64,000 nucleotides of DNA from Haemonchus contortus (GCA_000469685.2 LS997565.1:24009272-24073271); one strand, 5' to 3'. Numbered from the stretch's first letter, positions 47,640 to 60,229 are shown. Notes: a model not told the origin generated them from the letters alone. Numbers and translations are program-made.

Positions 47640-48235
47640 AGGTCTAAAAGCAACCTACGTATATTAAGTAGGAACACCCTGGCTGCCTAACCTAAGGCTT
47701 CACCGCTTCTATCTTGACGGTTTCGAGAGCCTTTTTCAAGTCGAAGAAAGTAAGACATAACTGCATACTGCTTCCTTGCCATATTCAAGGAGTCCTATGA
47801 CAGTGCGGATGTGATCGATTGAATGAACCATCGCCGAAATGCTACCCTTCATCTAGTATTCTACCTATCCTGTTGAGCATGAATCATGTGAAAAGTTTCC
47901 AGATTGCAGACAGTGGGCAGATCAGGCGATAGTAGTTGTCAATACAGTTCAGATCTCCCTATCTATACAGCAACACTCAGTCGTGCTAGTATTCCTATCG
48001 GAACCGGACGATGCACTATTGCTTGTCGACGGCACGTCGAATTTCGGAAGGGAGAGCTGGATAATAGACATATCTTTCCTGCTTAAGGTATGGGTAGGCA
48101 GATAGATGTGGCTGCCCTCAAAAGGTCATGAACTCGTCAGAGCGACCAAGGGAGTTATCTTGGTATTTCAATCCGCGCAATTCCTCGGCTTTTGCCAGTA
48201 CCGCTGCTCATTTCACTTTCAGATCTTCTTTTATA
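47640..48235 (-). mobile_element. RTE retrotransposon copy 3, reverse-transcriptase fragment
   Basis: It parallels 15830-16560 of the first RTE on the same strand (GCCTAACCTAAGGCTTC, GTCGAAGAAAGTAAGACATA, ATTCGGAAGGGAGAGC, CTTTCAGATCTTCTTTTAT). Only the RT palm region and linker are represented, with many indels. Confidence 0.8.
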
Positions 48236-48239
48236 TGAG

Positions 48240-49780
48240 CCATTAATGGGAGGTCGCTCCCAACTTGAGAAATTGAGCATTCAAAGTTTGCATCACTACA
48301 AACACCTAGCCCTATTGCCTTATTAGATCCTGTCCCATTTTCTATTAGAGCATTTTTGCTGTAAATACGTGTGAACTTTGCGCTGTATTATTCTGTCTGT
48401 CGTAAGCCCAAACTTATACCCCGTTGGATGCCCATTGAGGATGAAATTTCAGTGACGATTTCAGATAACAGTCTCGAAATCGGAGCAATTCTATTTGCTG
48501 TCGAACGAAACTCGTTCGTTAATTTCCGCGGGGTATATGATGTGAAACGTTGTCTATTCAGACAAAAGCTTCGCAGTAGGAAAAAGCTGGTGCAGGGAAT
48601 AACGTACTATACAAATTTATTTTAAGCCGTAACCACAAATTATAATTGCTGCAGCAAAAACATTGATTGATTGCAAGTCTTGGTATTTCCAAAGTCAGTG
48701 CAGACCAATGGTGAACGCTAGTCAATATAAGTGCGGTGTAGTTGAGCATAATGATACAACATAGAGATCACGGGGAAGCACATGTCTCCTTCCATTCACC
48801 AAGGCAATTACTTTGGTTTTCCAGAACATCCTCTTCATCTGATGTTCCGATACCTGTAATTACATACCTACGGCATTACTGTCTCCATGACAAAGCAATT
48901 CGTTCAGTGACCAATCGTGGAAGCTTATTCCCTCTAATGATTGGTAATTCCCCTGTGTTGAAAGAGCTCTTCCTCATCCTGTTGTTCAGCGTGTATTCAT
49001 TTGTTGTTCTCTTGAATGGATGTTACGGTGTCATAAACACTGGGTCCAACCTATCCCACTTTGCGGCAAAATAGAACCACCTTTTGAACTGCTTCTACAG
49101 CTGCTCCACTCCATTTAAACGTTCTGGACGACGGTACATACTTATTGCCGATGTGTCGAACAAATCTCGAAAAGCACGCCTAGAATGCCTGTCATATTCG
49201 GAAAGAAGGTGGTATTCCTTTTTCATGGGTCATATGTAGAAATTACGCGGTCAACATTCGATGACTTACTTTGGGAATTGTGAAAGTAGAACGAGGTTGT
49301 GAAATAGTGACGAGATTCCTCAGAGCTTTCGAGTTCAAAGCCCTCGGTGATGTGCGGTTGTCCTGAATCATGTTTTAGGGCTGAATTCCATTCAGCTCGA
49401 GACCTTTATGGTTAGACGCGATTTCAGTCCAAAATTGGAATCTCTCTCTTTCGAATTTCGCTCGTACCTTCGAAATTAAGTGAAATGATCAGTTGCTGTT
49501 CATTTACAAATCATGAAAAACCCTCTGCTGCTGCTTGTCTCTTCCGCTAAGTTAATACAACAATTAATTTTCTCAGCCCTATCCTCGATGAATTAGAAAC
49601 ATCCACTTCAAGCAAAATATAAAAAAGAAACCTAAACGTATTTCTCTTTCGCAAGGCTAGTTGACAAGTACACGGTGCGATATCTTAGCTTCTTTCGCTT
49701 CCGAAGTAACTCTGCTCAAGTCCTACATCATCGCAAGCAATGCAGCAATAATTCGATCCTTGAACTCTACGTGGACATGA
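48240..49780. other. Stretch without firm features
   Basis: An 84-codon plus frame (48371-48625; WMPIEDEISVTISDNSLEIG) and a 110-codon plus frame with a hydrophobic segment (48742-49074) are open, but lack splice context or recognisable families. Confidence 0.3.
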
Positions 49781-49784
49781 TATT

Positions 49785-49875
49785 TGGTTAACTGCTGTTT
49801 TTTGCCCGGAAAGCACAGTGCGGGCTCGAGTCCGTCCGAGACTGTATTTTGTCCGAAAATCGCCATCCTTGTGAG
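49785..49875 (+). repeat. tRNA-like SINE fragment (second SINE family)
   Basis: Contains GGGCTCGAGTCCGTCCGAGA (box B-like) followed by TTTTGTCCGAAAATCGCC, as in the pair at 52.15-52.37 kb. Confidence 0.5.
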
Positions 49876-50439
49876 ATACATGGACTATACAAGCGCTGTG
49901 CAGCTTTTTAGCCACTATTTTCAAATTAATGTGAAGGAGCCTAGAAGTGTAAAAGAGCATGTTCAAGGAAGGAGACTAACCATAAAAACCGGCGGGGATG
50001 AGCCATGAGCCGATAGATGACAGTAATCTGGTGCTACACGCAACCCCACACTTCACAGTAGCATATCGGGAACACATTACGCGCCTGTATTCCATCCCTG
50101 CCCAGTACAGCGAATCCTTCCATATCCTCGGTACTACCAGCTCGGTACCAGGTTAGAACGGTAAGAAAGGACACTGACTTAACATACCCCTTAGGACTCA
50201 AACCAGAGCTTGATTCCGAGAACGCATCCGTTTACGGATTCGGTCACCGCCAAATACATTATCACTACATTCTTATCAGCAGCCATTTTTTCAGCGTTCT
50301 TGAGCAGAAATGAATCATATTATTCTGTATTCTGATGAGAGCTTGAACGGCTCCTTCTTGCCTTTATTGAAAACTGAAGCTTCCTATATTTAGAGTTCAT
50401 GCTATCCTACCAGCATGAGAATACTCTTCTACTGGTCGG

Positions 50440-50645
50440 ATCGCACTTTTAAAGTTGAGCTCTTCTCCTGTTTGTGTTTGAATTAACCTGCTGCCTGTAT
50501 TCCTTCCACAAGTGGACTCAATAGGTTTAGGAGGACACGAGTTATGAATTTCTGGTCAAACATACACATGGACACATACACAGACACACAGGCACACAGA
50601 CAAACCAACAGGCACACTTAGTGAAGTATGAATAGTAGTAAGATC
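50440..50645 (-). repeat. Inverted family H unit
   Basis: A partial monomer is followed by GGACACGAGTTATGAATTTC, a CACA/CAGACACA head tract and GTATGAATAGTAGTAAGATC, matching the head at 38170. Confidence 0.65.
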
Positions 50646-51239
50646 AATTCAAAACGGCGTTTTTGTGAAACTCACCGTTTGAGCCCCTTTTACAACCGCA
50701 CTAGCGCTTTCAGACTTCGATTTAGGGCGCGTGGACGTAGAATTGTGTCCAGACGAACTAAAGCAAGACTTGAACAAAGCACACACATTGTACCGCAGTG
50801 AGGGTCTAATGCTCGTTATGCTATCAAAGTCACTGCCGTGTTTTACCTAGTACACCTCTTGTTGTAACTTTAGCACGTTATTCCAAAAAATTACTTACTA
50901 CAAGCATCTGTTACCTGCACTCTGCAATACCCTCATGTTGCCTTCGCAGATTGTACCTTGAAGATACCATGTATGACGTATCTGAATGCACACTATAGTC
51001 GCAATCGGCTTTTGCTCAAAACGTGGTGTTATCCACAGCAGCCGCTATCAGTAGGAATGTCGAGTCAAAAGAAATACTCCTCAGGCGTCGAAAAGGCGTT
51101 CAAAATACGCTTACAGACGCATCTTTATAACAGCGCATTACTATCTAATTCAGAAATATCGGTGGGAGCAGGAACTAGTATGAGGAAATTATTCTGTGCA
51201 CAAAGGGGGAATTTCCATTCCTCTCCCACGACATTGGGC

Positions 51240-51600
51240 TCTAAAGCCCAAAGAAAGGGTGGTTGCCGACTTCGTGAGCCCATAATGGTGCTTGGGAATG
51301 TTACTGAGCCAGAAAATATAGTATTTTACCTAAGAAGAAGGAGCACCGAGGTGGATGAGTCAATTGAATGTTCAACCCTCATCAATTCCAGCTTTTTGTA
51401 TGAGGTAATCAGCTCACCCCCACAAGTCAGATTTTATGGTCTCGTGATCGTATTATATTATACAACAACCCCCCATGACCCACCATCCAAGAGTGAGTGT
51501 GCTTTTGGGTTATTGTATAACACATTTACGGAACTTTAAAATCCGTCTTGTCTCACCCGATCGGGCACAAGTGAGGTAGACTACGCTCCTCCTTCGCGCT
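51240..51600 (+). repeat. Dispersed repeat family C, copy 2
   Basis: Aligns with 22917-23235. The 193-codon frame 50958-51539 runs into it and is therefore unlikely to be a gene. Confidence 0.65.
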
Positions 51601-52148
51601 TCATACAGTTTAAGAGCGGTGCTCTCTTCCCATCCGTCCTTCAACCATTTCATTGATTTTACGGGAAGTTTTCTTGGTTTAGAAATGTCTTCCGATTCAT
51701 TACGAGGCATTCGACTCAGAGGGTTGTGGGCTTTCCCTAAAATCCAATATTCCAATTGCTCCCCAATCTGGCCTTGTGCAAAATAAAATCACCACGGACA
51801 AAAGGTCTGTCAGCGGGGTTGTATGATATCCGGAAATGGAAGAAAGTTTGAAAACCAACTCACTCTTGGCAAAGAAAGAGAATGAACATTGAGACATTCA
51901 CCATATGCCTGACTTGAATATGATAACTTTTATATCGCACTATCACTCCACGTTTATGGCGTTTATGGCAGACGAGTTTTCTTCATACATTGCGGATTAA
52001 TTGTTGGTTGCTACTAGACCTTTTCTCTTCCACTTTACTGATCCTCGCTTTTACTTTTTACTTTCTCTACAATCTGTCTTGACTTGAGTCTCGTTACCTG
52101 CTAATATTTCACCGCAGTACGCGTTCCGAACGTATCACAAAGTTGACG

Positions 52149-52370
52149 ATCTGTGGACAAACTTTAGTCTCGGACGAGACTTGAACTCGTTGTTGTGCGC
52201 TCCAGCCCTCTCTTATCCCTTACGCTACCGAAACCCCGCGTGCCCTCGCCTGTGAAGGCAGGGCAAGCGGGTTTTCAGTAGGGTAGAAGATGAAGTACAA
52301 GGCGCCCGGAGAGAGGAAAAACGAGTTCGAGTCCCGTCCGAGACCGAAGCCTTGTCCACAATCGCAACCC
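52149..52370. repeat. Head-to-head pair of tRNA-like SINE units
   Basis: A minus-strand copy (52149-52232) and a plus-strand copy (52270-52370) face each other across a short GC-rich spacer. Each has a box A-like TAGCGTAAGGGATAAG or TAGGGTAGAAG segment and a box B-like GAGTTCGAGTCCCGTCC or its relative, followed by GAGAC and TTGTCCACAATCGC. They form an imperfect palindrome of about 220 bp. Confidence 0.6.
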
Positions 52371-53189
52371 TGGTAGGCTTTATTTTCAGTTGATTTGATC
52401 ATACGTCTCGCAACTCTATGTTTCACCTGACAGAATTTCCGAATCAACTGCGAATTTCAATCCCTGCTCATTGCTCCTACCCATCTGACTACAGTTACCG
52501 ATTAACCTTCACGGTTTAGACATAGTTGTGCATAACTCATTGTGGGCATGACAACATCTCTCAAGGGCGACTGTTACTAGGAGGGCTTATAGATATCGCA
52601 GCGCAATTAATAGCACGTGCAGCGTGCTCATCCATGGAATATCACAAAACTTGGGAAAATCAAACGGGAAATATCTATTATGCACTACTTTTAGGCTTGC
52701 ACTATCTCCACAATCTTACAATAGTCGATCAAAAGATAAGTAAGCTTGAAAACGCGCGCCAACCTTTTGCTCCTTTTTGATTCGCTTCCGGTGGGCAGGA
52801 CGCTAGTAGGTTGCCCTGGGCAACAGATTTCTCTCTTGGCGGGTCAAGTTCATAATTTCGCAACTTCAGATTGCTTCACCTGGTCTCTGATTGAGCTTCG
52901 CTTCCGAAATACACTTGTTCTGGACTTTAGCAAAAGATCCTTGTAGAGGGCCGGGTTAATTGCATTCTGAAGCCTTTCGATCGTTATTCTTTCTGAATTA
53001 TTACTTTTCAAAATCATAAGGATTACTTTATGATTAATGATTGATATGATTGATTGATGATGATTGATGATTGCCATTCCTCGTAGAGTTTTCTACTTTT
53101 TATGATCTATAGGACCACAGGATTGTAAAAGCTCGCACATCTCTTTCTTCTAACCCGATTTTTGCAATTAAAGAAGAAAAGAGCATGGT

Positions 53190-53480
53190 TACAGCCTATG
53201 TTGAACATTCATGGCGTGCAAAGCTTCTCGCATTTTCATCACGCTGTTGGTTTGCAAAGTTTATCAGCCATACTTCTTCCAGAGCTGCATTGTTGCAAAG
53301 TCGAATTTCACAGCATATTCAGCATCCAAGTATCCACTTAGCATCTGGAATCTATGAGTCATAAGCTCCAGCAGGAATAGATCATTATAGAAGTTCTTCC
53401 AACACTATTAGTTGTAACACTATCATTGACTAGAACGAATGATCCTACTCCGTAACCGCATGACGCCATATTGACCCACA
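53190..53480 (-). pseudogene. Possible Tc1-like transposase fragment
   Basis: The minus strand reads VNMASCGYGVGSFVLVNDSV and TTNSVGRTSIM. This resembles the WGSM--GVG--FI segment that lies between the first and second catalytic blocks of Tc1-like transposases. Flanking parts are too decayed to extend it. Confidence 0.35.
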
Positions 53481-53689
53481 ACGCAACGTTTCTCCCCATA
53501 TACATATGTACATACATATGTCAGGTTGATGTGCCTGCAAAAAAACGTCTCTAATGCCATTTTCCAATGTTTCTCAACCTAATACGTGAACATTCACACA
53601 ATACCGTCTTATACCGCTGAGCCGGACATTTTTTTTACAGTACAACCGCTTTGATCGGTCGGCATTTCGAACAAGTTGTCATAGTCAAG

Positions 53690-53765
53690 AGCGTGGAAGT
53701 GATAAGAAGCCCTCAATCTGTGGCTTCCTCGGTCAAGCGACTTAACGCACTATGCCACCCTAGAA
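53690..53765 (-). repeat. Possible tRNA-derived SINE fragment
   Basis: The minus strand has GGTGGCATAGTGCGTTAAGT (box A-like) and CGAGGAAGCCACAGATTGAG in a tRNA-like spacing, but no clear box B. Confidence 0.35.
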
Positions 53766-54490
53766 ATCGCAACATTACACTAAACGTGAACGCTAAAGAT
53801 CCCAACGAAGCCAATAACCTTTCGCTGCTCCACCGGCGCTCACGTCCCACAGAAATATGTTAGCAACAAGGGATGGGTGATCACCGCTAACACTCGAAAA
53901 TATGGAATATGCGGTAATCCCAAAGTCCACAAAGGGGAATGGATGGCAAGAGTTTACTTGCAATGATCATGCACTCATTTCGATGTTTAGCTTTGGATTT
54001 CGAGTGCAGATATCATTCACATACCAGATAGCTTCCAATATCATCCTAGCACTGATTTTATTATTATAGGCTAGTATTTTGCATTCGATGTCGAAATTTT
54101 CGCTAATCCAACAACATTTGTCAAATCCATTTATGAATGCATTGCTGAATCTCCGCGCTGGTTTTATACGATATAAAGGCTAGTTGCAGCTGCACCATAT
54201 TCTCATGGTTCTCATGGTTGTCGAAGAATTCCTCGCGAGCCTGATCTACCATATTGTCTCTCATAACGATTCAACCTTGCAATCTCAGGTGTTAGCTTTC
54301 GCGAATCTTCTCTTTTCACACTGCTTGTAGAAATCCAAGTTGCTTGTCTGTACATTTATGGACAACTGTGCATCTTACGGATTCAGGATGAGCGTGGTTT
54401 TCATGAATTAGTGGATTAGGATGTTTTTGAAGTTATTTTCTCGATACAGCTAGGATGATGCATAGGTTTTTTTCTTGACATTTTTGTAAA

Positions 54491-54700
54491 CCAGTCGGTT
54501 CGCCCGGCTAACGCCGGGCTTCCCTCTTTTTTTGACAGAGTTCTAGTAATCGGCTAACTTTTTACTTTTTCTTTGAAACAAATAATGTTTTCCTGAACAC
54601 GAAGTTTGACACAGGACTAACATGACATTGCAAATGGTATTTAGTTAAAGTGCTTACGCTTACACTGAAATGGAAGTATCGATCTTTCCTTACCCTTCCT
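54491..54700 (-). mobile_element. Helitron-like family K, 3' terminal fragment
   Basis: On the minus strand it ends GCCCGGCGTTAGCCGGGC (7-bp stem), then GAACCGACTGG, with T as the next base. That is the Helitron 3' plan: a GC hairpin about 10 bases before CTRR, insertion next to T. About 200 bp of body is present before a family H array in the other direction. Confidence 0.75.
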
Positions 54701-55235
54701 CAAAACAAATACCCAATCCTACTTTACATAATTCGCTAAGAGTGTACGTTGGTGTGTCGGTGTGCGTGTTTGGCCGGAAATTCATAACTCCTGTTCCTGT
54801 GGACCTAGAAAGTTCAAAATTGGTACGAGATACAAGACAGATTCCGCCTACAGGCGGTGGGGCGTGCGCGATCAAACTGTTAAGCCCCCCGGATAAGCCC
54901 ATAACTCCCGTTAACGTAGACCAAGAGCGTTGAAAATTAAGGAGTACAGGAAGCGGAACGCGAACACTTTTGGCGGATGCCAGAACCGGAATCCGCCTAC
55001 AGGGGGCGAGGTGTGCGCAATAGAAATTTTGAACCGCAACTCCTATTTACATGGACCTTTTGGGTTAAAATTTGGTAGGAGTACAAGCGACAGAATGTGA
55101 ACATCTATGGCAGATGGCATGGCCAGAGTCCGCCCAGAGTGGGCGGGGTTTGTGCAAAGTAAATATTTGAGCGGAAATGCATACGTTCTGCTTCCGTATA
55201 CCGAATGAGTGAGGCCAAATTCGATAGGATTACAG
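54700..55235 (+). repeat. Family H repeat, head and three to four monomers
   Basis: The head CCTACTTTACATAATTCGC with a short GTGTG tract and GGCCGGAAATTCATAACTCC is followed by monomers with CCTGTGGACCTAGAAAG, CGCCTACAGGGGGCGAGG and GGCAGAATGTGAACATC-like segments. Confidence 0.8.
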
Positions 55236-55800
55236 CTTTCCTTATAAGCAGTGGTACCTCGACATCCCAATAAGTGATGTAGGATGTGACGGAACTGTAG
55301 ACACTCGGTGACAGGAACCGATAATAATTGGTAAGAGAAGATAAGGGATCTAAGAGAGGAAGAGCCAACTTTCGACGAAAATCCCAACGCCTTCGGCAAT
55401 TACGATGCAGCTTTGATTACGGCACTACGATAAGCAGATGAGAATTTTGCTCATTTCTTACTATTAGATTACGCTACCCAGCAAGGTTCGTGACTCAATG
55501 AAGGACCCTCACTGTTTGATATTATTTGCAACAAAACTTAACCGCCAGTTATCTGGAACTCTTAACTAATGATATCTCTGTAAAGAGAAGGGTCCATTGA
55601 TAACAACTGATAATAGCGTTATCATCACTCGAAACATTTGTGAACACCGCCCAAGTCTTTGATTACCTAACAGTTGAATCTTCGATGATTCTCCCTTTTT
55701 AGGAAAAAGAGCAAAAGATCAAGACTTGAAGGCATAAGCACCGACTTACACTAAATACCATTTGCACTGCTCTGTCAGTCCTGCGTCAAAGTTCGTGTAC
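55236..55800 (+). mobile_element. Helitron-like family K, body copy
   Basis: Parallels 55930-56580 (CCTCGACATCCCAATAAGTG, ACTCGGTGACAGG, TTACTATTAGATTACG, CACTCGAAACATTTGTGAAC). It breaks off at a family H head at 55805 and has no hairpin end. Confidence 0.7.
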
Positions 55801-55930
55801 AGGAAAATATTATTTGTTTTTTGTCGGCGTGTTTGTGCGTGTGTGGCGGTGTGTGTGTCCGACCGGAAACTCATTACTCCTGTTGACGTGGACCTAGAGC
55901 GTTCAAACTCGGTAGGGGTACATTTTTCGT
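55800..55930 (+). repeat. Family H head and partial monomer
   Basis: TTGTGCGTGTGTGGCGGTGT, GTCCGACCGGAAACTC and GACGTGGACCTAGAGCG lie between two family K copies. Confidence 0.75.
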
Positions 55931-56671
55931 ATTCACAGTGGAACCTCGGCATTTTAATAAATGATGTAGGTTATGACGGGATCGCATGTACTCGGTGGCA
56001 GGAAATGACCATAACTGGTAAGAGAAGACAAGGGACTCAAGAGAGGCCACCTATCGATCAAAATCCTAACGTCTTCATTATTCACGATGTGGCTTTGACT
56101 GTTCAGTGTGTTTCATTAGATAAGACGGGTTGCTAGAGTAGGGGGACAGAAGTGAGTGGTAAGTGCAGTGATGGGGACCATCGGCGGCAATACGATAAGC
56201 GGATGAAAATTTTGTTCATTTCTTGCTATTAGATTACGACCGCTACCCATCAAGTTCTGTATCTTGAAAATCCTCTTTGCTCGATATCATTTGCGACGAA
56301 ACTCAAGCGATCGCCAGAAATCTGGAACTCTCGACTAATTATATCTCCGTGAAGAAAAGGATCCATTTATAAAGACATCTGATAGTGGTCCAATCATCAC
56401 TCAGAACATCTCCACAACACCATCTTTGGTTGTCTAATGGTCGAATTTTGATGGTTGTTTCTTTCAAGAGAATGACACTTCCATCCAAAGACGTAGGCAC
56501 CGACTTCCATCGAATCCTATTTGAACTGCCATGTTAGTCCTATATCAAATTTCGTGTATAGGGAAGTATTATTTGTTTCATTGTTTCAAAAAAGGAGTGG
56601 AGAGTTAGTCGATTACTAGAACTTTGTCAAGGAAGGAGGGAAGCCCGGCGTCAGCCGGGCGAACCGACTGG
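55931..56671 (+). mobile_element. Helitron-like family K, copy with intact 3' end
   Basis: A body of about 700 bp ends in GCCCGGCGTCAGCCGGGC (stem 56643-56649 with 56654-56660), then GAACCGACTGG at 56661-56671, followed by T. No Rep/helicase coding was found, so it is non-autonomous. The 5' TC end was not located. Confidence 0.75.
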
Positions 56672-56675
56672 TATC

Positions 56676-57884
56676 TCAATAGCGAATCAGTGTGAAGATA
56701 AGAGGTATACACCATCCACTGCACCATCTTTTCATCCACTTCTCTACGCCAGCGCTAAGGCAACTTGATCCCTTCCTCTCGAAAGGATGAGGACTGGCAC
56801 TTTGAGAAGTCGTCGAGTGCTCTTCTGACATCATCTTCTGTCTCAGACTTTTTCCTTCCAGAACGCGCCCCAGGTGGCTGAGCAGCCAGTAGTCGGAAAG
56901 TGCGATGTCAGTGCTGTAGGGAAGCTGGACGACCATCAGCCATTCGTACTTCTCCAGCTCGGCCTGGGTCGACTTTACGGTGTGAGGTCGGGCGTTGTCA
57001 TGGTGGAAATGGATTCCCGCATTTGATCCACGAGTACGGTTGACGTGATATTTCAATTTACGCAGCTGGTTAACGTATGTGGGAGCGTTAGTCGTCTCTC
57101 CCTTCTCCAGCAGTCCAGTGTTCCATGCCTCTTCTCGACCACCAACAGGTCAGGCGATCCTTCTTGGGATGAATGGAGGTCGGTCTTTGGGATGGTCGTG
57201 GATGTTCTCCTTGGCGACCCACTGCCGCTTCCTCACTGGGTTATAGTAGAAGACCCACCTCTCATCTCGAGAGATCATCGAGTTGAGGAAGTGGAGCTTC
57301 CTTCGGAAAGCGAGGAGAGAAGTGTAATGGCCACCCTCCTCGAGAGGTCATAAGCGAACATTTCATGTGGGACCCAATGACCAAGCCTTGCTACCTTGCC
57401 GAGCTGTTTCAGTCCGCGTATAATCGTCTATTGAATTTGGCCGAGTATGGTCGCCATTTCCGTGGTGGTAATGTACGTGTCCTCCTAAACGATGGAACGT
57501 GGTACTTCCAAATCTATCTCCACCAGCCGACCAACCTCGAAGCATCCTCGAGAGAATAATCTTCTTTTTTGAATTTGACGAACCCATTTTTGCATGTGGG
57601 TGAAAGATGACGTCCTCGCCGTACGTAACCCACTAGTTTGGTATGGGCTTCTTTTGCATTCCAGCCGAAATCGTGAAGCAAGACCAGCCTTTTGCGCACG
57701 TTCATTCTGTCACAATGTTAATTGTGCGGCATTGTCGTCTGCATATGCAGGGTGGGTGAGTGATAGCTAGTGTGATGAGAGAGTATCTTGCACAGGTCAC
57801 GCACGCGTTATAACGAAGTACCAACATCCATGCAAACGAAATACGGACGGTTCAAAGACGAGGGAAATTTAGGCATCAACCTAA
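56676..57884 (-). mobile_element. Mariner element, transposase broken
   Basis: One TIR is clear (minus strand starts TTAGGTTGATGCCTAAATTT at 57884, TA beyond). The N-terminus reads RLVLLHDFGWNAKEAHTKLV and KFKKEDYSLEDASRLVGW (57705-57514). The middle is shifted (ISRDERWVFYYNP near 57260). The C-terminus 57056-56676 has HFHHDNARPHTVKSTQAELE and TDIALSDYWLL with 34 residues between the two Asp, so it is a D34D mariner. The left TIR is missing; the element stops five bases from the family K terminus at 56671. Confidence 0.88.
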
Positions 57885-57889
57885 TACTT

Positions 57890-59200
57890 CACCCTGTACA
57901 TTCTTTATGAATTCTTCGCTGCTGATCTGAAACCATGTTCACAGCAGATTTATTAAATCGCCCGCTGACACAAAAAATTCATTTCAAAGCGGCTGTTGCT
58001 TCTCTTTCACTAGTTCATCATAAATCTGCAATCTGCAACTAACTAGTATGGCAGCTCACACCCAACATTAAGCATTACCCATCAAAACGGCAAGTGCTTA
58101 CTGTAATTACAAAAGCGGATTCCGTAACTCCGGTCTTACAACGTCCTCTGAAATACCTCATCAATGGTTATCATGTCCTGCTCCCATCTTCTACGATCTC
58201 TTCTCACTCCTCATACCACACTGAGGTTTCAAGCCCCACTATCATTAGGAAAAGGACAAAGGATACACGTTCATCCCATCTTGTGCAGATTATCAGCTTG
58301 CATGATTATTATCACTTTCTGTCACTAATCACTATCACTACGTTTCCACCCTCAACATGACTGATTTGATGCTTTATTGGTCACACGGAAAGTACAAGGA
58401 GAGTACAGTCGTATGGGGTTAGGTATCTTCTCCCCGAATACTGCGTAGCGCTTGCCGCCCCTGCCACGTATCGCAGAAATGCGATGGGTGATTGGAGCGC
58501 GCAATCATTAAGTTAGAGAGTCCTTTAATTATCTTAATTTGCTGGCCACTTCTTTCAATCCCAATGTGGTCTTGATAGTTGATAAAAGAGAGGGTGTCAT
58601 CCCGAACAATCCAGTCGAATAAACATGAAAACAAAAAAGAAACAGAAAGAAACAATTATAAAACAAAGGCAGTCAGTGAGAAATATGGTGTCCTATGTAG
58701 TGGCCGGGGCGCAGGACGAATAGGGTAATTACAGTTTGAAGCCGCGAGACAACTAAAAAAGATTTGTCGCATGTGGGAAATCGAGAAGTTCCGTCATCCA
58801 TAGTTTTTGGTCTCAGGCAGCTCGACGACTCAATTCTATGTATACCTCGTAGGATTTTCGCACATGATGAGCGTTACTGAAGCTGATTCTCCAGAGAGCA
58901 AAACTTCATTTCACCGTTTCAGAAACTTTTCGAAGAACTCTTCGAACGGAAGTGCGGAAACAAGTGGCTTTGTAACTGATGTCTCGCCTAAATCGTCAGT
59001 GCCATTCAGCACCACTGTCAGGATCTTATCGAAACTACCCAAGAACAGCGTAGGCTTTCTCTTTTGAATTATTCCTCTCTCAGTCAGTGAGCTTGAGGGT
59101 TGTTGCACGTCATAGTTGCTATAGTGAGTGAATAATTCGATAATTACTACATATATCGAAGGCGCAGTTGAAATGTGGTGGAAAAGAACAACTGTAGCAT
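57890..59200. other. Stretch without firm features
   Basis: A Ser-rich plus frame (58807-59067; SKNSSNGSAETSGFVTDVSP) could be an upstream exon of the gene ending at 60221, but its donor phases do not fit. An opposing minus frame is equally open. Nothing else is recognised. Confidence 0.3.
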
Positions 59201-59206
59201 CGCTGC

Positions 59207-59505
59207 GGACGGGAGAACGTCCGTTGCGCGCGTCCGTCGATAACAGGTCACCCCGCCCACTTCGCACGCGGTGCACCCCACTAAGGTTTCGAGATGAAAT
59301 TACAGTACCACCAAGTGTCACTGGAGCGAACGATTTCCATTGGCCCGTGTTATCTCCTCTTTGGGCTGGCTACCGTGGACCAAGCGCAAGTCGTATGCCC
59401 CACTGACAACTGCGACATCTGCCAAGCATCGCGGGCTGACACGCTGCATGGGACGGCTGCGGCGTGACCTAGTTCCGACGGACGCGCGCAACGAAGCGCA
59501 CCCCT
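59207..59505 (+). mobile_element. MITE family D, copy 1
   Basis: The ends are imperfect inverted repeats: GTTGCGCGCGTCCGTCG with AACAGGTCACCCCGCC on the left, and on the right the complement of the same words (GGCGTGACCTAGTTCCGACG, ACGCGCGCAAC). A second copy lies inverted at 63288-63550. No coding frame. Confidence 0.75.
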
Positions 59506-59944
59506 GCGGTATTGTCCCTTTATGGTATTGTCGACGGATCTTCACTGGGCAGTGTTACAGTATTTTCCTTCAGTGGTGTACGATTGCCTCACCCACGCTG
59601 AGCTTCCCCTCAGAGAAAGTTAAGGCGAAGCAATGTGCGACTCCTGTAAGGATGAACAAGTACCTCATTGAAATAAGTCAGTGACACTGCATTTTTGCGT
59701 GAATTACCGGAAAAATGCGCTGAGCTAGGGGGTGGAAGGACACCAGCAGGTCCGATAAATAACAAGAAGTAGTAAGATAAGGTTGAAGCTGACCTGATCC
59801 AAAGACAATTGCACCTCATACAAATGGTGGTTGTTCATAGAAATGAAAGCACCATCAAGTTAAAAATATTTTTATCGAATCACTCATTCTGCTCGACTGC
59901 TCACTCCCTTTTCTTTTTCACCATCATACTCTGAGAGATTTTAG

Positions 59945-60221
59945 GAGTAATCGAAAAAGCAAAGATCAAGGAAACCGACTTGTCGCCATTTCACCTAAAA
60001 GTAAGAATTTATTCCTTGCTTTTCAAAATTTGACTGTTGCCCACTAAGAGTTTGTCACATCAACATTCACTTCTTCAAATATCTACCTTTTTTCAGGGGA
60101 TTTCGTTCGTGAGGATATGAAAGCAGAGCGCTGCACCGGAGAGTATTCATCCTCAGCAACACCTTCAACATCTGGTCTTCTACCAGGTGAAAAAAAAGCA
60201 AGGCAAGTCGTCTACTACTAA
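59945..60221 (+). CDS. 3' end of an unrecognised plus-strand gene
   Basis: Exon 59945-60000 follows GAGATTTTAG, encodes SNRKSKDQGNRLVAISPK and ends at GTAAGA. Exon 60097 onward follows CTTTTTTCAG, completes the split Arg codon and encodes DFVREDMKAERCTGEYSSS, PSTSGLLP. The frame then runs through GEKKARQVVYY to TAA at 60219-60221, with AATAAA about 200 bases downstream; alternatively a GTGAAA donor follows 60186. Phases agree. The region is basic and Ser/Thr-rich, probably disordered, with no domain. Upstream exons were not found; the MITE at 59.2-59.5 kb lies in the presumed upstream intron. Confidence 0.55.
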
Positions 60222-60229
60222 GTACTTCT

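Noticed and set aside
50958..51539. 193-codon plus frame, among the longest in the window
   Set aside because: Its second half is dispersed repeat family C, also found at 22917-23235 without a conserved frame.
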